Shown in pieces: positions 46,140-57,092 of a stretch of DNA of 64,000 nucleotides. Each line of letters starts with the position of its first letter. Within the stretch, counting starts at the first letter, position 1. This stretch comes from Calcarisporiella thermophila CBS 279.70 (taxonomy: Eukaryota > Calcarisporiellomycota). Location: assembly GCF_041956535.1 (NCBI RefSeq), contig NW_027192211.1:211079-275078 (forward strand). Direction: 5' to 3'. The position numbers and the translations under genes were made by a program. The notes under the pieces are model-generated. The model was given only the letters and a program-made list of their open reading frames with translations, searched no databases and was not told the DNA's origin.

Positions 46140-47418
46140 CGATAATCCAGTGAAGAGATACTGGCTAGAGTAGACTAACGCTTATCACCATAACGTGTAT
46201 ATTACCTAAGAATCCTCCTCTCTCCCCCACTTGTATTATTTAATTTCCTTCTACCAGCACATGTGGACTATTTCCATCTATTTAATTCTAAAACACAAAT
46301 AACCATTGTACCATTAAATAGAAATACGTTAATGGTTTGTTGATTTTAGTGGTTTAATCCGGACGACCGTGTGATCCGCTCTAATAGGTAAAGCTAGGCT
46401 ACATGTTTGTGGAGAGTGGAAGGATAGTCATTTTCAAGTTGAACAAGTTATATAAGAAACCGCACACTCTCTAGTGAAAAATTCTGTATGACCAGAATAA
46501 TTAGTGCTTAAGGGTTTTTACCCCTTAGTGAAACAATTGGTTTTGTTTAAATAAACAAGGAAGTATCTTCCAAGCATACATAATTTCTAATATCGAGAGT
46601 TGCACTGTAATGATGAGTTGGGGTTGTATTCACGTTGCTAGTTTTGGAATAGATAATCTCCTAGTGCATGATCTGTAGAGCCTGCAGACACAACGCGTGC
46701 ATAAATGATGGCTTGATAGTGTGGCTATTCCCAATAATTTATAGTTATTATATTACACTTATTTAATAATAGCAAAACAAAATCTGTGTTAATCTCTCGG
46801 TCCAATGGAAATTTATCCAGGGGTAATGATGTAATACGTTTGGTATTGGTACATTTTCCACGGAGGGGGAAATGCGCCATATATGTAAGATTGGAACACA
46901 GTCATTGTAATGCTTATTCTTCATCGAATATATAGAAAGAGTCAATTTCCGTATTATTAATCAGTCATTCCAATCATTTTTCCTGGTTATTTCATTCAAT
47001 GGATTAATTTTTACCTCTCATGCATGCACTACAGGAATGGGGAGCTTAAATGACATGTATGAATATAATTGGATTTATGTTTTGTAATAAAGATTATGTG
47101 CACCGTGAAACTCCTTCCATTTTTCGTGGGCATGGTTACTAAGCTGCACGGCACCAAACGATTTATCGGATAATTATAAACGGTTAAAAATTGTGTTTCG
47201 GAATTTATCTGGGAGGTGTTGAAATTCCATACATTTTGAGGAACTGTTTACAAGTAAAAGGGGAAAAAAGACAGGAAAAAGATGAAGGAAACGAATATAC
47301 AATTTACAGTTGAAATAACGCAACAATGAACAAAAATCCAGCACAAGCTAAGGATCCACATAAAAATGAAAAAAATTGTGGAGAGAAAGGGGCGTTTGGA
47401 CAACCAAAACAATGCCCA
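46140..47418. other. Long convergent intergenic region
   Basis: This is a 1.28-kb AT-rich region between two 3' ends, longer than expected for 3' UTRs alone. I found no convincing exon, tRNA or repeat. A non-coding RNA cannot be excluded. Confidence 0.4.
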
Positions 47419-48355
47419 TCAATCAAACCAGCCCGCCCTGTCAAACACTTCCCAGATCTTAGATGTTTTATTAACGTCCACTCGACATAGCTTTTGTGCA
47501 TCGGTCTTGCGAAATGCCTTTCCTTGCTTTTGATGTTCTTTTGATCCACGTAATAAAGCCGATTTACATGAAAGATACTGTGAAGGCGTAAGCCTTAATG
47601 TGGAGCATATGCGCTTTTCAAGAGGATGTAGAAGCGATTGGTCAGGAAGATGACTGATATCAAGTTGGCTACCTATTTTCAGGGCGATGTAAGGAAAGGG
47701 AACATATGTGAAATTGTTCTTTCTAGCAAAATATTTGTCCTAGAATAATACCTTTCCATTGAAGTCTCTGAACAGCACGAGAAAGCTTGTCTTCATTAAT
47801 GATAGGCTCAATCTCTTTGATGGATACCATATTCTCTTGGGGAATTTCGCTCGTGGTTCTTGTAGGTGAGGAGGATAGGCGTTGTGATGGCTTGGATGGT
47901 AAACTTGTTAGAGAGGCGTGGCCTAAGGTTAGCCCCTGTTTTGATATCAAAGAGCTTAGTTTTGGCGAACGATGACTAAGCGTGGGGGACACTGCTTCCA
48001 GCTTGAAAAAACCAGAAGCATAAATAAGAGAAGGTGGAGTAGGTAGTCGTACTGGCGGACTCTTGCGTTGTCGTCTCTTGGCAATACTGGAGGGGCTATG
48101 TGTAGTTTGCACTTGACGTTCGAGCATATGGAGGGCTTCAACAAGTTCAGAAGCCCTGCCCTGCCAATGACCTCTCCTGTATGTATATGCTTTGGAGGTT
48201 GATGCACGGGGCATTGTGAAAGTAGCAGACAAAATATTGGGTGTTTCGCCATGAGATTTTGAATCATACTCCATTCTCATTGGTGTGAGGGGAGGAGTGG
48301 GAGGAGAAAAGAGCGAGCATGGTGAATAATCTTTGAAGAAGGTATGTTCCGACAT
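47419..48355 (-). CDS. SWIRM-domain protein, Fun19/Laf-like
   Basis: This is a chromatin-associated protein with a C-terminal SWIRM domain, resembling yeast Fun19 and S. pombe Laf1/Laf2, the latter being partners of the Clr6 deacetylase complex. Exons are 48355-47752 and 47672-47419, about 285 residues. The N-terminal 200 residues are Ser/Pro-rich and disordered (SPPTPPLTP, SPSSIAKRRQRKSPP). The SWIRM domain occupies the last 75-80 residues: LEKRICSTLRLTPSQYLSCK, then AFRKTDAQKLCRVDVNKTSK and IWEVFDRAGWFD at the very end. The last part of the domain is typically the DNA/histone-tail-facing helix. It is a second, different SWIRM gene beside the MYSM1-like one. Confidence 0.85.
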
Positions 48356-49007
48356 ATTTACTCTTTTGGGTCGCAAGAGTAAGAGAAGGAAATAGAGTCT
48401 GAAATACACAAGGGGGCTAAAATAAAAAAAGCAGAGACAAGAAAAGTAGGAGAGTTGATGACAGCATCCAAGCTTCGCCGGTTTAAATAAAACAGGGGAA
48501 ATTAAATGGTTTCAGCAGTCATACGCATCGGCCATGCGGAAGAATTTTCGATTCAAATAGGCGAAAACGCATCTATTTGCTAATTTTACCCGCCAGAGTC
48601 ATCGAGGCGATTATTCAGTCTATTACTAATATTGCCTACTTCTTTTTATTTCTTTTGAAGGAAATAAACACGGTACTATGAATACAAACACACAGACACA
48701 AGCGCAAACTCATCCTCCCCCAATTAGGCATATATGCTGTTATTATGAAGGATTAATCTTTTTATTTATCTTGGCTTGTAATGTAGAAAGATTGACGTAT
48801 CCTTCTTGGTGGGTTTTGCATACCCGTGACTGTAAGATTAATGCGAATCAATAGTACGAAATACGAGTTGGGGTAAATTGATAACAAACACGTCGGCTCC
48901 ATAATAACCCCAATTTTCACCATATCTGTCCATTTTTCCTCGCACTGCGAGTTTCTTCTTCTTCCCCCTCCTCTTCTGATTGCCTCACCTTTTGCTTGCT
49001 CCTCTTT
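48356..49007. promoter_or_regulatory. Divergent promoter region
   Basis: A 652-bp spacer lies between the head-to-head SWIRM and Sec14 genes. A strong pyrimidine tract (CTTCTTCTTCCCCCTCCTC) is at about 48952-48975, just before the Sec14 start, as is common in fungal core promoters. Confidence 0.45.
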
Positions 49008-50153
49008 ATGGCACCAACTCTACTCAAAAAGCCTCCTCGTGCATTCACCATAGTCCCAACTCGCTATGGTGGCACCGGCCGCCTGGGCAATTTGACTCCG
49101 CAGCAGGAAGTGACTCTCCAGCGCTTCAAGGACGAGCTCGGGAAAAAGGGCATCTACGACCCCGCGGCTCACGACGACTATCTTCTATTGCGCTTCTTAC
49201 GTGCGCGCAAATTCGACCTTGCCCTCTCGCTACTCATGTTCACCAAGTATGTCCAATGGAGAAACGAATTTCAAGTCGACGAACTTGTATCCACGTTCGT
49301 GTTTAATGAAATTGACAAAGTCGCGCAACATTACCCTCGCTACTACCATATGACCGATCGATTTGACCGCCCCATCTATATTGAGCATGTAGGGAGCATT
49401 AATTTACAGCAGTTGTTTAAGGTCACCACAGAAGAGCGTATGATTAAGCATTTCGTGGTTGGTTACGAGAGTTTATTGAACTGGCGACTCCCTGCTTGCT
49501 CAAAACTTGCTGGGCAACGCATTGAACAGTGCTATACCATTCTCGACCTGAAAGGAATCCCCTTACGACAAGCTCCTTCACTTCTTGGCTTTATCAAGCG
49601 TATTTCCTCCATTGCTCAAGATTACTATCCGGAGGTAAAGTGTGAAATAGTTTATTTAAACGTGGAGTTGGTAGAAAGTGTGTTCAATGGGTCTGTTTTT
49701 CCTTTTCTTTCAAAGATGTTGGGCAAACTGGTTATCATTAATGCCCCGCTCCTTTTCTCATCGGTGTGGTCCATGATCAAGGTAAAATTATAAAAACATC
49801 TCATCTTCATTGTCAATTGTAAATAATACTCTTTATTTTTAGCCCTTCCTCGATGAAGTTACCGTCAATAAGATTGTGATTCTTGGCGGGAAATATCAGC
49901 AAGAGCTTCTGAAGGACATTGACCCGGAGAATTTGCCCAAATTTCTTGGCGGAAATTGCGAATGCGATGGCGGGTGCAACAAAAGCGATTCTGGCCCATG
50001 GAAGGTGAGCAGGACCAATACAAAATAGTATACATATTCTAAATTCAAAAAAATTTTTTTTCGTAGGATGCTCGATTCAACAAGCAATTACCTCGGGAAA
50101 TAGGAAATGAGGATGAAGGCTCGGATGCGGAGTCGGAGCGACTCTCTCGCTAA
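49008..50153 (+). CDS. Sec14-type phosphatidylinositol/phosphatidylcholine transfer protein
   Basis: This is a CRAL-TRIO lipid-transfer protein that links phospholipid metabolism to Golgi secretion. Exons are 49008-49781, 49843-50004 and 50067-50153, about 340 residues, close to yeast Sec14 (about 300). A CRAL-TRIO N-terminal part has [19 protein letters not shown]. The lipid-binding domain includes [45 protein letters not shown] and [19 protein letters not shown], ending with KIVILGG and [11 protein letters not shown]. These are Sec14 hallmarks in the right order. The C-terminal 30 residues are acidic and Ser-rich, a possible phosphorylation tail. Confidence 0.93.
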
Positions 50154-50976
50154 ACATTGGGCGATAACCAATCTGCAAAAGTGAGCAGAAAACATTATAA
50201 AAGACATTTTTACGATATCCTATAAAAAACGTTCTGGATCCATTGGGTGAAATGGAGGACGGATTTATGTGATTGAACTTTTGCCTTAAACATTCGGCTC
50301 TAGTATATGTATGCATATCAAAGACTTTGCTCTATACCAATTCTTAGACTTTTTTTTATTACGAACCTTTTTTTCTCCATATTTTGCCTGTGTACGTCTT
50401 TCTTATTTGTAATGGACTATATTCCATAGTAATACATAAAGATAGCAGTGACATTGACAAATACCTACCCAATATGAACGGGGACTATGACATTCCAAGC
50501 GTTTATTGCATTCCGGTATGCGAAGTATCAGACGGTCAATCACACAAAAATGCCAAAACATTCCAGCAAGGAGAGAAAAAAACGCGCATGTAAGGCCTGC
50601 TTTTGGGCGGGCAAGAATTTCGAGTGCGCACGGCCCCCGAAATTACACTCAACCCTGATTTTTGGGCCATTCAACTTTGATCGACAGCGAAGGCCGATCT
50701 GAAAATATGAAATAAAAAAACCCATAAAAAGATTGAGCACTTCCCGCTTTCAACCTAGCCGACTTTATCTTCTCATCAAACCCTCTCTAGACCGAATATA
50801 TATAGTATCACTGCTCCTCTCTATTTGTCTTGAATCCTTTATTTCTCTCTTTTCTTTTACAGACAGGCGCTGACCTATCCCCTCTTTAGTGTATATACCC
50901 TCTTGCTTATTAGATCTTTCTGTAACTTAAGTCGCGCTCCCTTTAGAGTTATCAGCAGGGCTGGTTTGCTTTCCCA
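50154..50976. other. Intergenic region
   Basis: An 823-bp spacer lies between tandem genes. A TATATATA box lies at about 50797-50804, about 170 bp before the next ATG, followed by a CT-rich leader. No gene is supported; short frames near 50384-50700 lack splice or codon support. Confidence 0.45.
50797..50804 (+). promoter_or_regulatory. TATA-like box
   Basis: TATATATA lies about 170 bp upstream of the ATG at 50977. It is consistent with a regulated promoter; the spacing implies a 5' UTR of about 100-140 nt. Confidence 0.45.
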
Positions 50977-52844
50977 ATGAAGACGACAAGTTTCCTTGCC
51001 GCGTCCACTCTCCTCGGGCTTGTTAGCCTCGATTTGAGCCAAGCGGTGCCGCTCCCGGAGTCAACGTACGTCGCTTCGCGACTTCAAGATTATCCGCATC
51101 TCGATAGGCGTATTGAGTTGGCCACTATTCCAGTGTTGGGGCCTTTCCTTGCCGCAATGTGAGTAATCGTATTAAGTGGCTGGATTTTTGCAACCCACAT
51201 TTTATATATCTAATTTTGAATCACTAATATACTAAAATTTTAATTACCAAAGGAATGGCCATACTGCAAATGAAACCGCTCCTACCGAACCAGCGCCCGC
51301 CGCCACTATTCCTGCACGCACCGCTGTACCCGGGGCTGAGAACGAGGGCAGTGAAGTGCAAGAAAAAGGAGTGAAGGCCAAGAAGCATAAAGAGCAGAGC
51401 GATGAGGATGAAGGAACCGAAGGTGATGAAGAGTACGAGAGCGCTGCAAAACATAAAAAACACAAACCTGTGGAAGAGAAAGACGAGGAAGAAGAGAGCG
51501 ATGAAGACGAGGACGAGCCTATGGTCAAACACAGACATCATAACCATGGCAAGAAAGTCAATGGTGACGATGATGAAGACATAATTGCCAAGCATAGGAA
51601 GCATAAGAAAAAGAAAGCCGGGAAATACTACGAGGACGAGGACGAGGAGAATGATGACGACCAGGTCGTAGAGAAGGCTGTTAAGCACAAGAAGCTTGAT
51701 AATGACGAAGACGATGAAGTTGAGCACTTCCACGACCATAAACATGACCATGACAAGTTACACAAGTATGGCAAAAATCATGAACACCACCACCATCATC
51801 ATCACGCGAACGACGTAGACGAGATGAACAACGAGGATGAGGATGTGGACGATGATGAACGGATGGTAACGGAAAGGAAGTCAAAAGAAGATAGGTACGA
51901 GGAGAAGCACCACAAGAAACATAGACACCACAAGGAAGACTCAGATGAGGAAGATTCAGAAGAACCTGATCCTCCAACACGGCAAGAAGCTACTCCTGAA
52001 GTGACTCAACAGCCAACACCAGTTCAACAACAAAGTGCTCCAGCGCCCAAGGGAAAGAGTCTTCTTGGCGATCTATTACCACTTCGAAAGCGATTGTTCA
52101 AGACAGCCTCCCACCATAAGCGTCAACTTCCAATCCAAGGCTTATTAAAACCACTACTTGCCAGTTCGGAAACTCCGGCTCCCGTCACTCCAACTGTTCA
52201 AGCTCCACCGGTTCAACCTCAAGAGGTCAATATCCCCGAACGGAAAGACTATGATGACGACGAGGGAGAAATGGAGGAAGAAGAGCCGGTTAGGAGGAAG
52301 AAAAAGAAGTCAGGAAAAAAGAAGCATGTGAAGCATGTTGACGATGACTTCACACCTTCGAGGTCTGCGGCCAGAAAGAGCAAAGGGAAAGCAGCAGAGA
52401 AGAGCCACGACGCAACTATGAGGGAAGCAGAGGAAGAGGAAGAGAGAAGAGACCGAGAGAGATACGAAAGGGAGAGATATGAGAGGGAAATGGAGATGGA
52501 AGAACAGGAGGAGCGAGAAAGAGAGGAAGAGATGCGATTTTCCCAACCAGTAAATATCTAGGCCCTTCAACATTTCTATTGCTTCTTTCGCGAATCATTA
52601 ATTATTCTCTATTCTATCATGATAGCCGCAATATCCCAGCGATATGGATCCAGAGGAACGCGAACGGGCGCAGGACGCCTATGAGCTTGAACGTGAGCGT
52701 TATGAAGAACGTAAAGAGCGCATGAGGGATATGGAGTCACCTAACGACACCAATGAGCCTCCAGAAAAAGGGGACGGTGAAGGTGATGGCGGGAAGAAGC
52801 CAAGTGGACCATTGGGGGCATTAAAGGGCATTCTTCCTCTCTAG
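50977..52844 (+). CDS. Secreted, highly charged disordered protein (His/Asp/Glu/Lys-rich)
   Basis: No family is recognised. Exons are 50977-51158, 51253-52549 and 52626-52844, about 565 residues. A signal peptide (MKTTSFLAASTLLGLVSLDLS) leads into a short conserved-looking stretch (VPLPESTYVASRLQDYPHLD, then RRIELATIPVLGPFLAAM). Most of the rest is low-complexity: alternating Glu/Asp clusters and Lys/His clusters, with a run of seven His near residue 240. Two short hydrophobic islands follow dibasic sites (KGKSLLGDLLPLRKR, and KRQLPIQGLLKPLL), and the C-terminus is a similar island (LGALKGILPL). These islands resemble one another and could be released by Kex2-type cleavage. Metal binding by the poly-His and acidic tracts is plausible. 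It converges with another charged secreted protein gene. Confidence 0.75.
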
Positions 52845-53712
52845 TGAAATTGTTTATTTTTGAATATTCGTTTAGATCTCTCTTTTAGTGCGATTTTTTT
52901 TATTGTGATTTTTATATCAGATTATATTTTATTATTGAAAAAAAAAATCAGAAACAATCATTGATCAAAAAACTTGGATAAAATTTTATATACTTTTGTT
53001 TATTTCGCAATTATAATGAGATAATAAACATGTTATCCCACGCACAACTCAAGATACTACAAAAAGTTCACCAGTTAAAATCAAATAGATAACGTATAAG
53101 GGGATGTAGAAGGTTTGGAGAAGGTTCGCGCTCTTCTATAATTTTTTTGCAATATTTTTATAATTTGTAATCCCTTCCCCATATAAAAAATTTATGAGAA
53201 ATAGGTAAAAAGTTAGTAAAATTCTAGAGAATCGCGAACGCTCTCTATCCTTCTTACATGCTATCTATTTGTTTTCACCTTTCAAACTTTTTGTAGGGCC
53301 AACTGCATATATAATATGATTCAAAAGGTTCAAGGAAAATGGAAGGAAAGGGAAGTGATAGTTATTGATTAATTGAGCAATGCAATGAGCAATAAATGAA
53401 AATGAGTCCTCCTTGTCATTTGTTTTTCTTCCATTTTGTCGAGTTATTATTCAAAATTTAATACTTGTTTTTATCTTGCAGTAGATGAAACCATGGAATT
53501 TTATTGTATACTTACGGAAAAAATTTCATTTCTCCCATATATGTTAAGTTATTATGCTAAATGGCTTTAATAGAAATTGATTTTTTTTTACATTTGGAGG
53601 TGCATTAAGGTTTATTTAACGAGGTAAAATAGTACGGTCAAGGTGGCAGTTACATGTGAGTGAAGAGCGGAAAGATCTGCCTCTTATACCCCCTTTAAAA
53701 AATGAATGTAGT
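52845..53712. other. Convergent intergenic region with inverted repeat
   Basis: An 868-bp AT-rich region separates two 3' ends. It contains the imperfect inverted repeat annotated at 53057-53296. No coding gene is seen. Confidence 0.5.
53057..53296. repeat. Imperfect 240-bp inverted repeat (foldback, MITE-like or hairpin RNA)
   Basis: The ends are perfectly complementary: CTACAAAAAGTT at 53057-53068 and AACTTTTTGTAG at 53285-53296. Further inside, CAAATAGATA near 53082-53091 pairs with TATCTATTTG near 53262-53271, and GTTCGCG near 53124-53130 pairs with CGCGAAC near 53233-53239. The arms thus stay recognisably complementary, with small indels, for about 85-95 nt each around a loop of about 60-80 nt. 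No clear target-site duplication is visible. It could be a MITE-like relic or a transcribed hairpin. Confidence 0.65.
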
Positions 53713-54636
53713 CTATTGAGTCCAGCTCTCAGCCCTCATCTGCGAAAGAAGCAAATCGTCGTAGTCTTTCTCATTGCTTATACCGGCTGCTGCTCTGATC
53801 TTAGCGCGGTCACCCGAGTCCTCCTCCTCTCCCTCCTCTTCCTCTTGCTCCTTTTTGGGGGACTTCGCCTTCTTCTTCTCACTCTTTTTCTTCCCTTGCT
53901 TCTTCATGCCTTCCTCCGCTTCCTTCTTCTTCTTCAGCATGGTCATTTCTTTCATCTTCCTCATCTCTTCATCATCTTCCTCATCCTCTTCATCTTCGTC
54001 TTTCTTGGTCACCGTTCCATCTTCGTCTTCGTCGTCTTCTTCGTCATCCAATTTGCTCAAGTTCTTCTTGTGCTTGTCCTCCTTACCCTTTTGTTTCTTC
54101 ATCTTTTTATCTTCCTTCTTAGTGACTTCCTCCTCCTCTTCCTCCGCGAAGTCTTCATCGTCCTCGTCGTCCTCGTCATCGTCCTCGTCACGCTTTTGAT
54201 GGTGCTTGGTGGATGCCTTTAGATCAGCGGCTGGTACAGGCTTGAGCTTAACGACCTTTTTGCATCCCTTCTTTGTCGCGGCCTCATCCTTAGCGTCCTG
54301 AGTCAAATAACAAATTCCATTATTGTCCATGTAGTATTTAACTGGCTCCACGGTGGAGGGAGTTGCACCAGCAGCCGAGACTGTGTTCGCCGGGACTACT
54401 TGAGGCGCATTAGGAGCAGTAGGGGGCGCGCGCCTCCAAAATTCGCTGTTCTCTCCGTGGTTAGAGTTTAGATTTTTCGCAACTCCGTTTGACACGGCGA
54501 CGGGTTGGTTTTTTGCAACATGATGTCCATGATCGAAATGGTGATAATGATGGTGGCCATCACGTTTGCTATATGGGATGGCCTGAACCATGGTGATGCC
54601 AAGTGTAGCGAGGGCAATAGCAATAACAAGCTTCAT
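53713..54636 (-). CDS. Secreted charged protein related to the Kex2-repeat neighbours
   Basis: A single exon encodes about 307 residues. The signal peptide is MKLVIAIALATLGITMVQA, and a dibasic site SKR follows at residues 23-25. A His-rich segment (DGHHHYHHFDHGHH) and VAVSN lead to NSEFWRRAPP near residue 63-72. This part parallels the start of the plus-strand gene at 56553, which has SKR at the same positions, a VYVSN segment and NSAWKRAP. A central part has two Cys (NGICYLTQ and KKGCKK). The C-terminal half is a disordered run of Asp/Glu and Lys clusters. It ends with YDDLLLSQMRAESWTQ. I infer Kex2 processing of a short N-terminal peptide plus a charged matrix or wall-associated polypeptide. 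A TATATAAAA-type box lies upstream, near 54781-54791. Confidence 0.75.
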   Translation of the reverse strand: MKLVIAIALATLGITMVQAIPYSKRDGHHHYHHFDHGHHVAKNQPVAVSNGVAKNLNSNHGENSEFWRRAPPTAPNAPQVVPANTVSAAGATPSTVEPVKYYMDNNGICYLTQDAKDEAATKKGCKKVVKLKPVPAADLKASTKHHQKRDEDDDEDDEDDEDFAEEEEEEVTKKEDKKMKKQKGKEDKHKKNLSKLDDEEDDEDEDGTVTKKDEDEEDEEDDEEMRKMKEMTMLKKKKEAEEGMKKQGKKKSEKKKAKSPKKEQEEEEGEEEDSGDRAKIRAAAGISNEKDYDDLLLSQMRAESWTQ

Positions 54637-56552
54637 GGTGATATATAGGTTGAAGTGTCGGTGAATACGAGTGGTATTATTGGATGTCAAAATTGAAAGT
54701 GAATATGCTCTATAAGTGAGAGGGAGGGGGGTGTCGATCAAGACAAGATGAAGTGATGTTCTGTTTCTACAATTGCCTCCGGTTTTATATATTTAACTGA
54801 TTCCGAACTTTACTTTTTTCTACAACGGCGGGAATGTTGGCTATCTAACTGGTTAGGAGAAATTGAAAGGAATGATGTGCCGTATCAATTGGAAAAATAG
54901 GCAATATTTAGGCGGTTGAAGCATTATTGTGGTTAGAATACACTGACGATCACTAGTGAGAATGTGAGCATCGTTTTATTTTACTTTCCGAACAGGCCGT
55001 TTCGAAAAAATTGCTCGTGCGTGAACCTAATGATGGCACATTCATTCGCCAGACCTTTTCTATAGGGGTAATATGGAACGAAAAAATGAGCGATTAGCCC
55101 TCTACCCAACTCGCCTCTGTGGACGCTAATTTTGCTTTTCTCCTATACCCGTTCCATCTTTTACAAGATTTTCTCAAATATGAAGCTGGGGACCTATTTA
55201 AAATATGTAATTTTTATACTCCCTTTCATTGTATATCGTGAAAAAGATTAATAGAGTAGATAAAAACATTCGATGTCTGACGCATTCCAATGGAGGCTAA
55301 CTCTTAAGAAAAGTGGGGGATTTGTCTCAGCCTATAGTCCATGACCATATATTAGAGATGGCCCAGGGATCTCCCAAGTACATACTGCACGTGTGCATCC
55401 TTAAGTGTTCCCTTAAATTCTTTGAAGTGGTGTCATAATATTGCGTGATGAGAGAAAAAAAAAGGGAAAGGATTAGTCAAAAAGCGTGCTAACCGGTTGC
55501 TTTTCGCAAGGTTCAATTTTTCCGAGTTCATTTCAATCATTCTTCCAACCTGCTAAAATATCATATTATATAGCAATGGCTCTCTTTATCTCTTATTATT
55601 ATTCAATCAGATTTCTCAAGTAGTTATCAAAATCTAACATAGTCAGTTTCGCTAAAAGAAAAAGCCTCATGCTACTATAGCTTAAATAGCTTGCTTTGAG
55701 TTGGAATTAAACTAATGATTCGACTTGCAAGTTCTTATAACTCGTAAGCGAAATGTAAGTTTCAATTTTTTGGTTCTCCAAAATACTTTTTTAATCTTGA
55801 ATTCTGCTTAATATACCAATAGGCATTAAACGGATTTTATTAAATAACTTTAAAGCAATCGAAGAAGCTAGTTTCCCATTTCTCTGGTCACTCTAAAATC
55901 TTTTTGAACATGGAGGGGTGACAACGTCAATAAAATTTTGAAAATTTTATCTGAAAATAGCTAGGAATGGATTCTAATGCAATTCTCCAAAACTTGCATT
56001 ATAACTATTTAAGGAAAAAATTGAAGGTTTTAGAAATCAATAAAAAAAAGTCCGATCTTGAACATCTTTCTCTCATATAAAGCTGATTTTTAATGAACTT
56101 TCTGAAAGGATAAGGCTTTTTGCAAATTTTATCGAATTGACAATAAGTGATATTCAATGGCCTTTTTCGAGTAAATTTTACCGACTTTTTTTAATTAATA
56201 TCTCTTTTCAGACTTTTGAAAGCTGATCATACTGCATATATCTACATCGGTATAGGATAGGAAGCAATTGAGCGACCATGGTCTCAGTGTTTTATGAACA
56301 GTCATCAATACAGACATTGTGCTTAGGATGCTTTGAACGATCCCGTTGTTTTATTAGGCTGTGACTATGTTGTAGTTATTTTCACCATATTATTCTTCCT
56401 AAATAAATATTTTTGAAACATTAAAGAGAAACATATATAAACCGTAGTTGTTCTCTATATCATAGTAGTGCATTTTGTAAAAAAAGTATACCTTGGAATC
56501 TTTAGTTTTTAAAAAGTAATCGTTCTTTATAACCACATCCTACGAGCAAGTA
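54637..56552. other. Long AT-rich gene-free region
   Basis: The longest gene-free stretch of the window (1.9 kb) lies between two divergent secreted-protein genes. I find no exon, tRNA or clear repeat. TATA-like boxes sit near each end (54781-54791 and 56434-56441), so both promoters are probably short. The middle remains unexplained and could hold a non-coding RNA or a decayed gene. Confidence 0.45.
56434..56441 (+). promoter_or_regulatory. TATA box
   Basis: TATATAAA lies about 115 bp before the ATG at 56553. It is a good core-promoter match in the expected place. Confidence 0.5.
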
Positions 56553-57092
56553 ATGAAAGGGATTAATCTTGTTGCACTCATTTTTGCTGCCGTAACCTTT
56601 TCTGGCGCTGCTCCACTTAGTAAACGTCACGGAGGAGATAATATCTATAATGATGCACACGTGCTCGGAGACAATGACATAGGCAATACCAATATCAACT
56701 CTGACACTGTTTATGTGTCCAATAACAATATAAACACTCGGGCAGATGGAAAGGGGAACAATTCGGCATGGAAGCGGGCTCCATGGGGTGGCGACAATTT
56801 TTATGATGACGTGCATGTAGCAGGCTCAGGCTATATCGCGAATACCAAAATCAATTCGGATACGATATATGTCGTGAATGGCAACGTAGATACATCTGCT
56901 AAGGGCTGTAATAATAATTCAGCTCATGGGAAACGCCATAACTGTAGGCGTGACGATATTATCAGCGACGCAGGCATTCTGGATACGAATGCACTATTCC
57001 ATACGAATATTAACTCGGACACAGTGGTGGTTGACCAAGATAACACGAACACCAGTGCCAATGGTAACGACAACAATTCAGCTTCAGCCTGA
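56553..57092 (+). CDS. Secreted protein of three repeats separated by dibasic (Kex2-type) sites
   Basis: A single exon encodes 179 residues. The signal peptide (MKGINLVALIFAAVTFSGAAP) is followed by SKR at residues 23-25. Three related units span about 26-73, 76-126 and 134-179, each of 46-51 residues. They are bounded by KR at 24-25, 74-75 and 127-128 and RR at 132-133. Each unit has the core N-x-INSDT(V/I) at about 48-54, 99-105 and 152-158, then an NT/DT-x-A-x-G segment and NNS at its end. The units are Asn/Asp/Gly-rich with a beta-repeat rhythm. Kex2 cleavage would release three peptides of similar sequence. This matches the general pattern of fungal KEX2-processed repeat proteins, but I know no named family with this repeat. 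Confidence 0.85.
   Translation: MKGINLVALIFAAVTFSGAAPLSKRHGGDNIYNDAHVLGDNDIGNTNINSDTVYVSNNNINTRADGKGNNSAWKRAPWGGDNFYDDVHVAGSGYIANTKINSDTIYVVNGNVDTSAKGCNNNSAHGKRHNCRRDDIISDAGILDTNALFHTNINSDTVVVDQDNTNTSANGNDNNSASA

Noticed and set aside
53656-54222. Plus-strand frame of hydrophobic residues resembling a membrane protein
   Set aside because: It is the antisense of Glu/Lys-rich codons in the secreted protein gene, which always reads as Leu/Phe/Ser-rich.
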